A stretch of DNA of 64,000 nucleotides from Pseudomonas fragi (lineage in GTDB: Bacteria > Pseudomonadota > Gammaproteobacteria > Pseudomonadales > Pseudomonadaceae), in NCBI RefSeq assembly GCF_900105835.1, contig NZ_LT629783.1, forward strand, positions 868,001-932,000, in the 5' to 3' direction. The position numbers were made by a program, and so were the translations under genes. The notes beneath the pieces are model-generated. The model ran no database searches, was not told the DNA's origin, and was given only the letters and a program-made list of their open reading frames with translations. Below are positions 45,324 to 54,633 of the stretch, piece by piece. How positions within the stretch are numbered: position 1 is the stretch's first letter; the number at the start of each line of letters is the position of its first letter.

Positions 45324-48215
45324 CTACCGATGGGGATTGCGCACCCCGGCCACCCGGTAGCGACGCCCGCCAAGGTGTTCGAACATCAGCCTGAATGCGC
45401 CACGCCCGGTGCCGCCACCGGGGTAAGCATGCAAGTCCGCCGACCATAATCCACCTTCGTCCTGATGCTTGTGCCAATGCACGGCGGCTGTACGGCCCTC
45501 ACGCAGATGCCCGATGGTCAGAGCAATGCTTCGCCCTTCAGGGCCACCCATCAAGTGTTCAACCGCGGACATATCGGCACTGAAAGCCGAAGCAGGTGCC
45601 CGTGCCAGCACGCCGGGGCTGTCGCTGCTCGCGGCTGGCGCACCTGCCCTGGCCACTTTGCGCCTGGCCAGCCCGGTGGTGGCCTGTATGTCAAAGGTGC
45701 TGACTGCCCCGGCAGTAGAAGGCCCCGCAGGTTGTTCGGGTTGTGCCCGAACCGGGTCACGCAGCAGGATATTGCTGTACCCCAACCGGCGCATGTCCCT
45801 GCCCATGGGCTTGCCGGCTTGCATCAGATTATTGGCCACTTGCGCAGAGACTGCCGGCCCGACAAAACCATAAATCTTGCCTTCTGGCGTGCTATGGGCC
45901 GCGACCGACAACAAGGCATTGTCCCCCTGGTGTTCGTAGAAAAAATTGACCAGCCGATGGGTTTCCTCATGGGTCAACCCCCGGGACTCTGCAATGTCGA
46001 TGGCCCGTTGCGACAACCATTCGGCAATGCTCTCGGCGGAGTTGTGCACGGCCCTTCTTCTGGCATTGCGATATCCTTCATGCACCAGCAACCCCAGCAA
46101 CACTCCACCCAGCAAGGCACCCGCCGTCGCGCCAATGGCCGGCATATCAGCCAAAGCCCCCAGCGCAAGACCCGCCAGGCCAAGAAAGCCAACAAAAAAC
46201 AGGCCGAGACTCACTCGCTCACTCATCGTGCTGCCCGCACGTCCGTCGGCATCAGCCAGCGTCATCGGGTTATTGCTCACCATTGCATAAAGATTCAGGC
46301 CATCGACCTCTGCCGCCGGGTCAGGGCTGATCCAGCGCTGCAACCACGGCGCGTAGTACCTCAAACCGTAGTAATACAACCCGCTGGCATCGCGTTCCTT
46401 GCCCGAATAGCGAAGGGTTTTGTAACTAGCCTCGACGGCATTTTTCGCGGCCCACCAGGCAGTTTCCCCGTAGGGGTAAAAGCCTTCCTGGCTGAGCAAC
46501 ACCGCTTGTTCATCCAGTTCCAGGGTGCAACTGCCGGTCAGGTCCGACAGGGTGAAGCGCAACTGCTCGTCGTTGACTCCCGCAGGGCGGCCCTTCTGCC
46601 ATTGCAGGGCCCTGATCGACGTGCGCCCGGTTTCAACTGTCAGCACATTGAGCCACTGGCCGGTGGCGTGGTCGCGACGCAGCTCCAGGCCCGGCAGATA
46701 AATCACTTCGCGCAGATGCGTCGTGCCTGCAGCCTTGCTCACGCGGCGCTTGAGCAGCCGCTGGCCGTGGGCGTCGTACGCATAGCTCTCGGTATCCGCC
46801 TGGCCGTAGTCACGGAGCACCTGGCTTACCTGCGCCAACTGGTTGCGCAGGTTCCAGCTCAGGGCCTGGCCCGCGGTCAGCGTCTGCTGGTTGCCGCAGC
46901 GATCGAAGCCCACGGCCTGGCCCTGGATCCAGGCATGATTGCTGTGCGCGGCCACGGTCATGCGCCGGGTGTAGCCCTGACCGCTTGAGGGCACATGGCG
47001 CATCTGCACCAGGTTGCCTCCCGCATCGTACTGATAATGGCGGCTGTAGTTGCGCCACAGGTCAGCCTGAGCGGCACCGAACACGACCAGCCCGGGCAAG
47101 GCCGGACCGCCAGCGTGCCGGGCGTTTTCCCGGCCACTGGCGTTTATCAGTTGGTACAGGCTGTCATACCCGTACACACAGGTGGCATCGCTGCGCACAT
47201 TGCTGTGCCAGGTGGTGGGCTGTGCTGCATCGCGGATACTGAGCACATTGCCCACGCGATCGTAGGCATAGGTCATGTCTTGTAGCGCGTTTTCCCGACG
47301 CGCCGAACGATAGGCCGCCAACCGCAGCAGGCTGCCATCTTTTTCGTCGTAGCTGAATTCGGCGAGCATACCGTTACCCATCTGCTCGCGGGTGACCTGG
47401 CCCTGCGCGTTGCAATCCCTGCGTTCCAGCAGCACCTTGCGCCTGGCGCTGCTGAACACCAGTTCGACCCGGGCCAGTTCACCCTCCACGCCGTACCGCC
47501 ACAGCCGCTGATTGCCCCTGGCGTCGGTCAATTGCTGCAGCCCGCCCAGTGCATCGTAGTGCCAGCTACTGACAAAGCGCTCAGGGGCCAGTTGCAGCTC
47601 GCGCAAGTGTTCGGCTGCCGGCCAGTCAGGCGGCGTATCGGCTTTCAGCAGGCGCCGCGACTGACCCGTCATGGCCCCGCCGAGCCCGTAATGTTCGATT
47701 GTCACACTGCCTGCCGGGTCATCGTGGCGCACCAGCCGGCCACAGCGGTTGAACGCCGCATGCCCGGCACTGGTCGGCGCATATGCCAGGCGTTCGACAC
47801 AACGCTCGCGCGCGTCATTGCCCGCCTGCTCGAACACCGCCACCCGGCGCAGCAAGCCATCGTATTGATGGCGTTGCCGGGAGCCCCGACTGTCCCAGCG
47901 GGTTAATCCCTGCCCGCCACTGCCTGACAAGACAATGTGCCACCCGGCATCCACGCTGTCAGTGCGCAGCACCCGCCCGGACAGGCTGTATTGACGACTG
48001 ATGGCGGGCCGCCCACCGGGGCTGTGACCTTGCAAGGCATGCAGTCGCGGATCCCACTGCTGCTGCAGCGCGCCGGTGATACCAAACACATTGCGGCGGA
48101 CCCGGGCCACGGGTTGATCCTCGACGCGCAAGCGCTGGTAGGCCACCGTGCGCACACTCGCCCCTCTGGGATCGAAGGCGGTCAGTGAAGGGGTAAAACG
48201 ATGTAGAGAAGCCAT
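45324..48215 (-). CDS. Tc toxin C subunit, RHS-repeat protein with variable C-terminal toxin region (TccC-like)
   Basis: 963 aa. Residues about 1-655 are RHS/YD repeats (LTRWDSRGSRQRHQYDGLLR, AYDRVGNVLSIRD) forming the cap of the cocoon, ending in the core RYYAPWLQRWISPDPAAEVD-GLNLYAMVSNNP and DADGR. After this core TccC proteins are self-cut and the remainder is the injected effector. Here the remainder is about 304 aa (45324-46238): Gly-rich hydrophobic stretch, helical middle, basic Ala/Pro linker, and an end His/Gly/Arg-rich. It matches no effector I know. The gene is convergent with the B gene, so it has its own promoter. ATG 48215 has AGG 9 bp upstream. Confidence 0.88.
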   Translation of the reverse strand: MASLHRFTPSLTAFDPRGASVRTVAYQRLRVEDQPVARVRRNVFGITGALQQQWDPRLHALQGHSPGGRPAISRQYSLSGRVLRTDSVDAGWHIVLSGSGGQGLTRWDSRGSRQRHQYDGLLRRVAVFEQAGNDARERCVERLAYAPTSAGHAAFNRCGRLVRHDDPAGSVTIEHYGLGGAMTGQSRRLLKADTPPDWPAAEHLRELQLAPERFVSSWHYDALGGLQQLTDARGNQRLWRYGVEGELARVELVFSSARRKVLLERRDCNAQGQVTREQMGNGMLAEFSYDEKDGSLLRLAAYRSARRENALQDMTYAYDRVGNVLSIRDAAQPTTWHSNVRSDATCVYGYDSLYQLINASGRENARHAGGPALPGLVVFGAAQADLWRNYSRHYQYDAGGNLVQMRHVPSSGQGYTRRMTVAAHSNHAWIQGQAVGFDRCGNQQTLTAGQALSWNLRNQLAQVSQVLRDYGQADTESYAYDAHGQRLLKRRVSKAAGTTHLREVIYLPGLELRRDHATGQWLNVLTVETGRTSIRALQWQKGRPAGVNDEQLRFTLSDLTGSCTLELDEQAVLLSQEGFYPYGETAWWAAKNAVEASYKTLRYSGKERDASGLYYYGLRYYAPWLQRWISPDPAAEVDGLNLYAMVSNNPMTLADADGRAGSTMSERVSLGLFFVGFLGLAGLALGALADMPAIGATAGALLGGVLLGLLVHEGYRNARRRAVHNSAESIAEWLSQRAIDIAESRGLTHEETHRLVNFFYEHQGDNALLSVAAHSTPEGKIYGFVGPAVSAQVANNLMQAGKPMGRDMRRLGYSNILLRDPVRAQPEQPAGPSTAGAVSTFDIQATTGLARRKVARAGAPAASSDSPGVLARAPASAFSADMSAVEHLMGGPEGRSIALTIGHLREGRTAAVHWHKHQDEGGLWSADLHAYPGGGTGRGAFRLMFEHLGGRRYRVAGVRNPHR

Positions 48216-48408
48216 AAGCACATACCTGACTGGCAGCAAGATTTAGCCAGCCTAGGTAGACCCGCATCGCCACAGGCGGTACATATTGGTTTTTTTACTA
48301 GGCCGTTCTGACCGCATAGACAACACCCCTACGTCACGTCATGACACAGAATTTAATTGATAGTGTCCTAACAAAAAGCGCAGGCTAGAGAGCTTGGTAA
48401 CGCTTTGT

Positions 48409-48431
48409 ATCATTCCGGATGATATTGATCT
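48409..48431 (+). promoter_or_regulatory. Candidate MexT-type site before mexE
   Basis: The region contains ATCATTCCGGATGAT (arms ATCAT/ATGAT) continuing as ATTGATCTT, about 80 bp upstream of mexE. MexT is reported to bind ATCAN5GTCGATN4ACYAT. The spacing and several positions agree here (ATCA, then GATGAT, then ATCTT), but the match is partial. The rest of the 293-bp gap shows only A/T-rich promoter-like sequence. Confidence 0.35.
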
Positions 48432-48508
48432 TCGCTGGGTTCGATTCGTGCCCCGGCACGCGCGCCAGCATTATCCGCCCATCTCAATAGATTGGCGGAC
48501 TCCCCCTC

Positions 48509-49753
48509 ATGGAACAGTCACTTAAACATTTGCGCTTCCCACTCGCGGCCCTGGCCATCGTGGTGATGAGCGCATGCGGCAAAACTCCCCAAGCGACTGC
48601 TCCGGCTCCAGCTGCAAAAGTCAGCGTGGCCAAGGTGCTTGAACAGCCGGTCAATGAATGGGATGAATTCACCGGGCGCCTGGAAGCACCAGAGACCGTA
48701 GAAATTCGTCCACGCGTGTCGGGCCAGATTGATCAGGTCGCCTTTACCGAGGGCGCCCTGGTGAAAAAGGGCGACCTGCTGTTCCAGATCGACCCGCGCC
48801 CGTTCCAGGCCACCGTGCGCCAGCTTGAAGCCCAGGTGCAACAAGCCCGCGCCAATGCCAGCCGTACCGATAACGAAGCCCAGCGCGGCGAGCGCCTGCG
48901 CCAGAGCAATGCCATCTCGGCCGAGCTGGCCGACTCGCGCACCACCGCTGCCCAGCAAGCCCGTGCCGGCGTCGCGGCCATCCAGGCAGAACTGGACCTG
49001 GCCAAACTCAACCTGAGCTTCACCCGCGTCACTGCACCGATCAGCGGCCGTGTCAGCCGTGCCGAAATCACCGCAGGCAACATCGTCACTGCCGATGTCA
49101 CGCCGCTGACCAGCCTGGTGTCCACTGACAAGGTGTACGCCTACTTCGACGCTGACGAGCGTGTGTTCCTCAAGTACAACCAGCTTGCCCGCCAGGGCCA
49201 GCGCGGCCAGACCACGCCGGTATACCTGGGCCTGTCCAACGAAGACGGCAACCCGCACCTGGGCCAGATGAACTTCGTCGACAACCGGGTCAACCCGCAG
49301 ACCGGCACCATCCGTGGTCGCGCGGTGTTCGACAACACCGACGGCAGCTTCACCCCCGGCCTGTATGCGCGTCTGAAGCTGGTCGGCAGCGCCACCTACT
49401 CCGCCGTGCTGATCAATGACGAAGCCGTGGGTACCGACCTGGGCAAAAAGTTCGTGCTGGTGATGGATGCCGACAACAAGTCGACCTACCGCGCCGTGGA
49501 CCTGGGGCCGAAAATCGAAGGCCTGCGCATTGTTCGCAGCGGTCTGAACAAGGGCGACACCATCATCGTCAAGGGCCTGCAGAAAGTGCGCCCCGGCTCG
49601 CCGGTAACGCCTGAAGTGATCCCGATGGCCAACGAACAGACCCTCGCCGCACTGGCACAACAACGACAAGCCCTGGAAGCCAGCAACCTGCCGCAAATCA
49701 AGCCCGCCACTGGCGCGCCGAAATTGGCCAGCGTCGCGACTCCTCGCGGTTAA
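48509..49753 (+). CDS. mexE: RND efflux periplasmic adaptor MexE
   Basis: 414 aa. Lipoprotein signal with lipobox MSAC and Cys23; then the membrane-fusion halves, barrel-sandwich (VEIRPRVSGQIDQVAFTEGA, LVKKGDLLFQIDPRPF), alpha-hairpin and barrel (TPGLYARLKLVGS). It links inner-membrane pump and outer-membrane channel. First gene of mexEF-oprN, which exports chloramphenicol, quinolones, trimethoprim and quorum-sensing precursors in P. aeruginosa. Upstream is the divergent TccC-like gene instead of the usual mexT regulator. Confidence 0.93.
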   Translation: MEQSLKHLRFPLAALAIVVMSACGKTPQATAPAPAAKVSVAKVLEQPVNEWDEFTGRLEAPETVEIRPRVSGQIDQVAFTEGALVKKGDLLFQIDPRPFQATVRQLEAQVQQARANASRTDNEAQRGERLRQSNAISAELADSRTTAAQQARAGVAAIQAELDLAKLNLSFTRVTAPISGRVSRAEITAGNIVTADVTPLTSLVSTDKVYAYFDADERVFLKYNQLARQGQRGQTTPVYLGLSNEDGNPHLGQMNFVDNRVNPQTGTIRGRAVFDNTDGSFTPGLYARLKLVGSATYSAVLINDEAVGTDLGKKFVLVMDADNKSTYRAVDLGPKIEGLRIVRSGLNKGDTIIVKGLQKVRPGSPVTPEVIPMANEQTLAALAQQRQALEASNLPQIKPATGAPKLASVATPRG

Positions 49754-49768
49754 GGGACGATAACTCCG

Positions 49769-52700
49769 ATGAATTTTTCCCAGTTCTTTATTCAGCGGCC
49801 GATTTTCGCCGCTGTACTTTCCTTGCTTATCCTGATTGCGGGCGGCATTTCGCTGTTCCAGTTACCGATCAGCGAATACCCGGAAGTGGTCCCGCCTACC
49901 GTCGTGGTGCGCGCCAACTTCCCCGGGGCCAACCCCAAGGTGATCGGCGAAACCGTCGCCGCACCTCTGGAGCAAGCCATCACCGGTGTCGAGAACATGT
50001 TGTACATGTCTTCGCAGTCCACCGCTGACGGCAAGATCACCCTGACCATCACTTTCGCCCTGGGCACTGACCTGGACAATGCGCAAGTGCAGGTGCAAAA
50101 CCGCGTGACCCGCACCCAGCCCAAGCTGCCGGAAGAAGTGACGCGCATTGGTATTACGGTGGACAAGGCCTCCCCCGACCTGACCATGGTTGTGCACTTG
50201 ACCTCGCCGGACAAGCGCTACGACATGCTGTACCTGTCCAACTACGCCATCCTCAATATCAAGGATGAACTGGCGCGGCTCAACGGTATCGGCGATGTAC
50301 AGATGTTCGGCATGGGCGACTACTCGCTGCGGGTATGGCTCGATCCAAACAAAACCGCGTCGCGCAACCTGACCGCCACTGATGTGGTGACAGCGATCCG
50401 CGAGCAGAACCGCCAGGTCGCCGCCGGCGCCCTCGGTGCCCCGCCCGCCCCCAATGCCACCAGCTTCCAGTTGTCGGTCAACACCCAGGGCCGTCTGGTC
50501 AATGAAGAAGAGTTCGAGAACATCATCATCCGCTCCGGCGAAGATGGTCAGATTACTCGCCTGAAGGACATCGCCCGGGTCGAGCTGGGCTCCAGCCAGT
50601 ACGCCCTGCGTTCGCTGCTCAACAACCAGCCCGCCGTGGCGCTGCCGATCTTCCAGCGCCCGGGTTCCAATGCCATCCAGATCTCCAATGACGTTCGCGC
50701 CAAGATGGCCGAGCTGAAGCAGAGCTTCCCCGAAGGCATGGACTTCGACATCGTCTACGACCCGACGATCTTTGTACGCGGTTCTATCGAGGCTGTGGTC
50801 CACACCCTGTTTGAAGCGCTGATCCTGGTGGTACTGGTTGTTATCCTGTTCCTGCAAACCTGGCGCGCTTCGATCATCCCGCTGGTCGCTGTGCCCGTAT
50901 CGCTGATCGGTACGTTCGCAGTGATGCATATGTTCGGCTTCTCGCTTAACGCTTTGTCGCTGTTCGGTCTGGTGCTGGCCATCGGTATCGTGGTCGACGA
51001 TGCGATTGTGGTGGTGGAAAACGTCGAGCGAAACATCGAACTGGGGCTCAACCCCGTGGACGCCACCAAGCGCGCCATGCGCGAAGTGACCGGGCCGATC
51101 ATCGCCACCGCGTTGGTACTGTGTGCGGTGTTTGTTCCGGCGGCCTTTATCTCGGGCCTGACCGGGCAGTTCTACAAGCAGTTCGCCCTGACCATTGCCA
51201 TTTCCACGGTGATCTCGGCCTTCAACTCGTTGACCCTGTCCCCGGCATTGGCGGCGGTACTGCTCAAGGGCCATCACGCGCCCAAAGACCGCTTTACCCG
51301 CTTTCTGGACCGCCTGTTCGGTGGCTGGCTGTTCGGTCCGTTCAACCGTTTCTTCGTCAAGGCCAGTAACGGTTATGTCGGTACTGTGCGACGGATTATC
51401 CGTGGCAGCGGCATCGCCATGCTGGTGTACGCAGGCCTGATGGCGCTGACCTGGGCCGGATTTGCCCACACCCCGACCGGCTTTGTCCCGCCGCAAGACA
51501 AGCAGTATCTGGTGGCCTTCGCCCAGTTGCCGGACGCCGCGAGCCTGGATCGCAGCGAAGAAGTGATCAAGCGCATGTCCGAGCTGGCCCTCAAGCAGCC
51601 CGGCGTGGCCAACTCGATCGCCTTTCCCGGCCTGTCGATCAACGGTTTCACCAACAGCCCCAACAGCGGCATTGTGTTTGTTGCACTCAAGGACTTCGAT
51701 GAGCGCAAGGACCCGAGCCAGTCAGCTGCGGCCATTGCCGCCACGCTGAACGCGGAATTTGCCGATATTCAGGAAGCTTATATCGCCATCTTCCCGCCGC
51801 CGCCGGTACAGGGGCTGGGCACCATTGGCGGTTTCCGCCTGCAAGTCGAGGACCGTAGCGGCCTGGGTTATGACGAACTGTACAAAGAAGTGCAGAACGT
51901 GATCGCCAAGAGCCATAACGTGCCGGAACTCGCCGGGTTGTTCACCAGCTATCAGGTTAACGTGCCGCAAGTCGACGCGGCCATCGACCGCGAAAAAGCC
52001 AAGACCCACGGCGTTGCTATCAGCGACATCTTCGACACCCTGCAGATCTACCTGGGTTCGTTGTATGCCAACGATTTCAACCGCTTCGGTCGCACTTATC
52101 AGGTGAATGTGCAGGCTGAGCAGCAGTTCCGCCTGGAACCCGAGCAGATTGGCCAGCTAAAAGTGCGTAACAACAAGGGCGAAATGATCCCGCTGGCGAC
52201 CTTTATCAAGGTCAGCGACACCGCAGGCCCTGACCGCGTGATGCATTACAACGGCTTTGTCACCGCAGAAATCAACGGCGGCGCAGCACCGGGCTACAGC
52301 TCGGGCCAGGCCGAAGCAGCGATGGAAAAACTGCTCAAGGAAGAACTGCCCAATGGCATGACCTACGAATGGACCGAGCTGACTTATCAGCAAATCCTGT
52401 CGGGCAATACTGCGCTGTTCGTGTTCCCGCTCTGTGTACTGCTGGCATTCCTGGTACTGGCGGCCCAGTACGAAAGCTGGAGCCTGCCATTGGCAGTGAT
52501 CCTGATCGTGCCGATGACACTTTTGTCGGCGATTACCGGGGTGATCCTGTCGGGGGGTGACAACAATATCTTCACCCAGATCGGCTTGATCGTACTGGTG
52601 GGCCTGGCGTGCAAGAACGCGATCCTGATCGTCGAGTTTGCCAAGGACAAACAGGAAGAAGGCCTCGACCCGCTGGCCGCTGTGCTGGAAGCCTGCCGCC

Positions 52701-52948
52701 TGCGTCTGCGGCCGATCCTGATGACCTCGTTCGCCTTCATCATGGGTGTGGTACCCCTGGTGCTGTCCAGCGGTGCCGGTGCCGAAATGCGCCATGCGAT
52801 GGGTGTGGCGGTGTTCTCGGGGATGCTCGGGGTGACCTTCTTCGGCCTGCTGCTGACGCCGGTGTTCTATGTGTTGATTCGCCGTTATGTGGAGCGCAGT
52901 GAAGCGCGCAAGGCGGCCAAACACCTCAAGCTGGAGTCGCAACAATGA
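49769..52948 (+). CDS. mexF: RND efflux inner-membrane transporter MexF
   Basis: 1059 aa, the usual HAE1 RND length, 12 membrane helices with two large periplasmic loops. N-terminus FFIQRPIFAAVLSLLILIAG, and the proton-relay helix 4 reads FGLVLAIGIVVDDAIVVVEN with its Asp pair. It trades protons for drugs and sits between MexE (15 bp upstream) and OprN (4-bp overlap). AGGGAC lies 12 bp before the start. Confidence 0.95.
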   Translation: MNFSQFFIQRPIFAAVLSLLILIAGGISLFQLPISEYPEVVPPTVVVRANFPGANPKVIGETVAAPLEQAITGVENMLYMSSQSTADGKITLTITFALGTDLDNAQVQVQNRVTRTQPKLPEEVTRIGITVDKASPDLTMVVHLTSPDKRYDMLYLSNYAILNIKDELARLNGIGDVQMFGMGDYSLRVWLDPNKTASRNLTATDVVTAIREQNRQVAAGALGAPPAPNATSFQLSVNTQGRLVNEEEFENIIIRSGEDGQITRLKDIARVELGSSQYALRSLLNNQPAVALPIFQRPGSNAIQISNDVRAKMAELKQSFPEGMDFDIVYDPTIFVRGSIEAVVHTLFEALILVVLVVILFLQTWRASIIPLVAVPVSLIGTFAVMHMFGFSLNALSLFGLVLAIGIVVDDAIVVVENVERNIELGLNPVDATKRAMREVTGPIIATALVLCAVFVPAAFISGLTGQFYKQFALTIAISTVISAFNSLTLSPALAAVLLKGHHAPKDRFTRFLDRLFGGWLFGPFNRFFVKASNGYVGTVRRIIRGSGIAMLVYAGLMALTWAGFAHTPTGFVPPQDKQYLVAFAQLPDAASLDRSEEVIKRMSELALKQPGVANSIAFPGLSINGFTNSPNSGIVFVALKDFDERKDPSQSAAAIAATLNAEFADIQEAYIAIFPPPPVQGLGTIGGFRLQVEDRSGLGYDELYKEVQNVIAKSHNVPELAGLFTSYQVNVPQVDAAIDREKAKTHGVAISDIFDTLQIYLGSLYANDFNRFGRTYQVNVQAEQQFRLEPEQIGQLKVRNNKGEMIPLATFIKVSDTAGPDRVMHYNGFVTAEINGGAAPGYSSGQAEAAMEKLLKEELPNGMTYEWTELTYQQILSGNTALFVFPLCVLLAFLVLAAQYESWSLPLAVILIVPMTLLSAITGVILSGGDNNIFTQIGLIVLVGLACKNAILIVEFAKDKQEEGLDPLAAVLEACRLRLRPILMTSFAFIMGVVPLVLSSGAGAEMRHAMGVAVFSGMLGVTFFGLLLTPVFYVLIRRYVERSEARKAAKHLKLESQQ

Positions 52949-54354
52949 GCGTGAAAGTTTTTCTGCCGAGCCTGTTGGTGCTGGCCTTGAGTGCCTGCGC
53001 CGTGGGCCCGGACTACAAGACCCCGGCCACTGAACCGGCACAGATCAGTGCCGATAACCTCAAGGGCTTTGACCGGGCGCATTTTGAAGGGATCTGGTGG
53101 CAGCAATTTGATGACCCGACCCTCAACCAGCTGGTGACCCAGTCACTGGCCGGCAACCGCGAGCTGCGCGTGGCATTTGCCCGCCTGCGCGCGGCCCGGG
53201 CGATTCGCGATGATGTCAGCAACGACGCCATGCCGACCATCACCAGTCGTGCCAGCAGCGATCTGGGCAAGGGCCAGATCCCGGGCCAGACTGAAAAGCG
53301 CGTCAACAGCGAGCGTTACGACCTGGGCCTGGACATGGCCTGGGAAGTCGACCTGTTTGGCCGTATCCAGCGCGAGCTGGAAGCCAGCGACGCTGACGAA
53401 CAGGCCGCTGCAGCCGATCTGTATCAGCTGCAAGTCACCATGATTGCCGAACTGGTGGATGCCTATGGTGAATTGCGCGGCGCCCAACTGCGTGAGCGCA
53501 TCGCCCTGGACAACCTGAAAAACCAGCAGGACTCCAAGGCCATCACCGAAAGCCTGCGTGACGCCGGGGTTGGCGATCAGTTGGACGTAGTCCGCGCTGA
53601 TGCCCGCCTTGCCTCGGTTGAAGCCAGCGTGCCGCAGTTGCAGGCGGAGCAGGTGCGCGAGCGCAATCGTATTGCCACCTTGCTCGGCCAGCGGCCTGAG
53701 CAGTTGAGCGTGGATCTGAGCCCCAAACAGCTGCCGGCAATTGCCAAGGCGCTGAATATCGGCAACCCCGGCGACTTGCTGCAACGTCGCCCGGACATCA
53801 TGAGTGCCGAGCGCAAGCTGGCAGCGGCGACGGCGCGGGTTGGCGTGGCCAAGGCCGACCTGTTCCCGCGGGTCAGCCTCAGCGGCTTCCTCGGCTTTAC
53901 CGCAGGGCGCGGTTCGCAGATCGGCTCGGCGGCGGCCAATGCCTGGGCCCTGGGCCCGCGCATTACCTGGCCGGCGTTTGATCTGGGCAGCGTGCGGGCA
54001 CGCCTGCGCGGGGCTGACGCCGAGGCCGATGGCGCCCTGGCCAGCTACGAGCAGCAAGTCCTGTTGGCCCTGGAAGAGTCGGAAAACGCCTTCAGTGACT
54101 ACGGCAAACGTCAGCAGCGTCTGGTATCGCTGATTCGCCAGAGCGAGTCCAGCCGTACTGCGGCGGACTTGGCGGCGATTCGCTACCGCGAAGGCACGGT
54201 GGATTTCCTGGTGCTGCTGGATGCCCAGCGCGAGCGCCTGGCGGCCGAAGACAGCCAGGCCCAGGCCGAGGTTGAGCTGTATCGCGGCGTGGTAGCCATC
54301 TACAAGGCACTGGGTGGTGGCTGGCAAGCCGAGACCGTGGCCAGCGCGTACTGA
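52945..54354 (+). CDS. oprN: Outer-membrane efflux channel OprN
   Basis: 469 aa, TolC-like. Lipoprotein signal with Cys18 (LALSACAVGPDYKTP), two repeated helical-barrel halves (WWQQFDDPTLNQLV; LLQRRPDIMSAERKLAAATA; ITWPAFDLGSVRARLRGADA). Trimeric duct completing the MexEF pump. Start ATG 52945 overlaps mexF by 4 bp. Confidence 0.92.
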   Translation: MSVKVFLPSLLVLALSACAVGPDYKTPATEPAQISADNLKGFDRAHFEGIWWQQFDDPTLNQLVTQSLAGNRELRVAFARLRAARAIRDDVSNDAMPTITSRASSDLGKGQIPGQTEKRVNSERYDLGLDMAWEVDLFGRIQRELEASDADEQAAAADLYQLQVTMIAELVDAYGELRGAQLRERIALDNLKNQQDSKAITESLRDAGVGDQLDVVRADARLASVEASVPQLQAEQVRERNRIATLLGQRPEQLSVDLSPKQLPAIAKALNIGNPGDLLQRRPDIMSAERKLAAATARVGVAKADLFPRVSLSGFLGFTAGRGSQIGSAAANAWALGPRITWPAFDLGSVRARLRGADAEADGALASYEQQVLLALEESENAFSDYGKRQQRLVSLIRQSESSRTAADLAAIRYREGTVDFLVLLDAQRERLAAEDSQAQAEVELYRGVVAIYKALGGGWQAETVASAY

Positions 54355-54397
54355 TTCAACGAGCTCCTTTGGTTGGCCGCAACCAACCAAATTTTTG

Positions 54398-54431
54398 GCC
54401 CCGCGTACATTCGGTCGCGGGGCTTTTTTTT
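54398..54431 (+). terminator. Intrinsic terminator of mexEF-oprN
   Basis: GCCCCGCG (54398-54405), 10-nt loop, CGCGGGGC (54416-54423), then eight T. A textbook rho-independent terminator 44 bp after the oprN stop. Confidence 0.9.
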
Positions 54432-54448
54432 GCCTGAACATCAAGAGC

Positions 54449-54560
54449 CCCTCACCCTAACCCTCTCCCGGAGGTAGAGGGGACTGATTTGTGGCGGTCT
54501 TGAATCTCTGCGCAGTCAGCTCCCTCTCCCTCTCCCTCCGGGAGAGGGTTGGGGTGAGGG
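54449..54560. repeat. Long inverted repeat, CTCCGGGAGAGGGTTGGGG family
   Basis: The left arm (CCCTCACCCTAACCCTCTCC onward, 54449-54474) is matched with one mismatch by the inverse right arm (54535-54560); about 60 bp separate them. The right arm also occurs alone at 2848-2873. This is a repeat family distinct from the GTGGGAGC REPs and lies between oprN and the TPR gene. Confidence 0.8.
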
Positions 54561-54633
54561 CATGGCGATTTGACTCAAGCCCCAGACTCACCCACTCTTG
54601 CAGCCCATACGTAAGCCTGTTTCTGGATATTGG

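Noticed and set aside
49862..51496. 544-codon minus-strand open frame over mexF
   Set aside because: Shadow of a complete 1059-aa RND pump.
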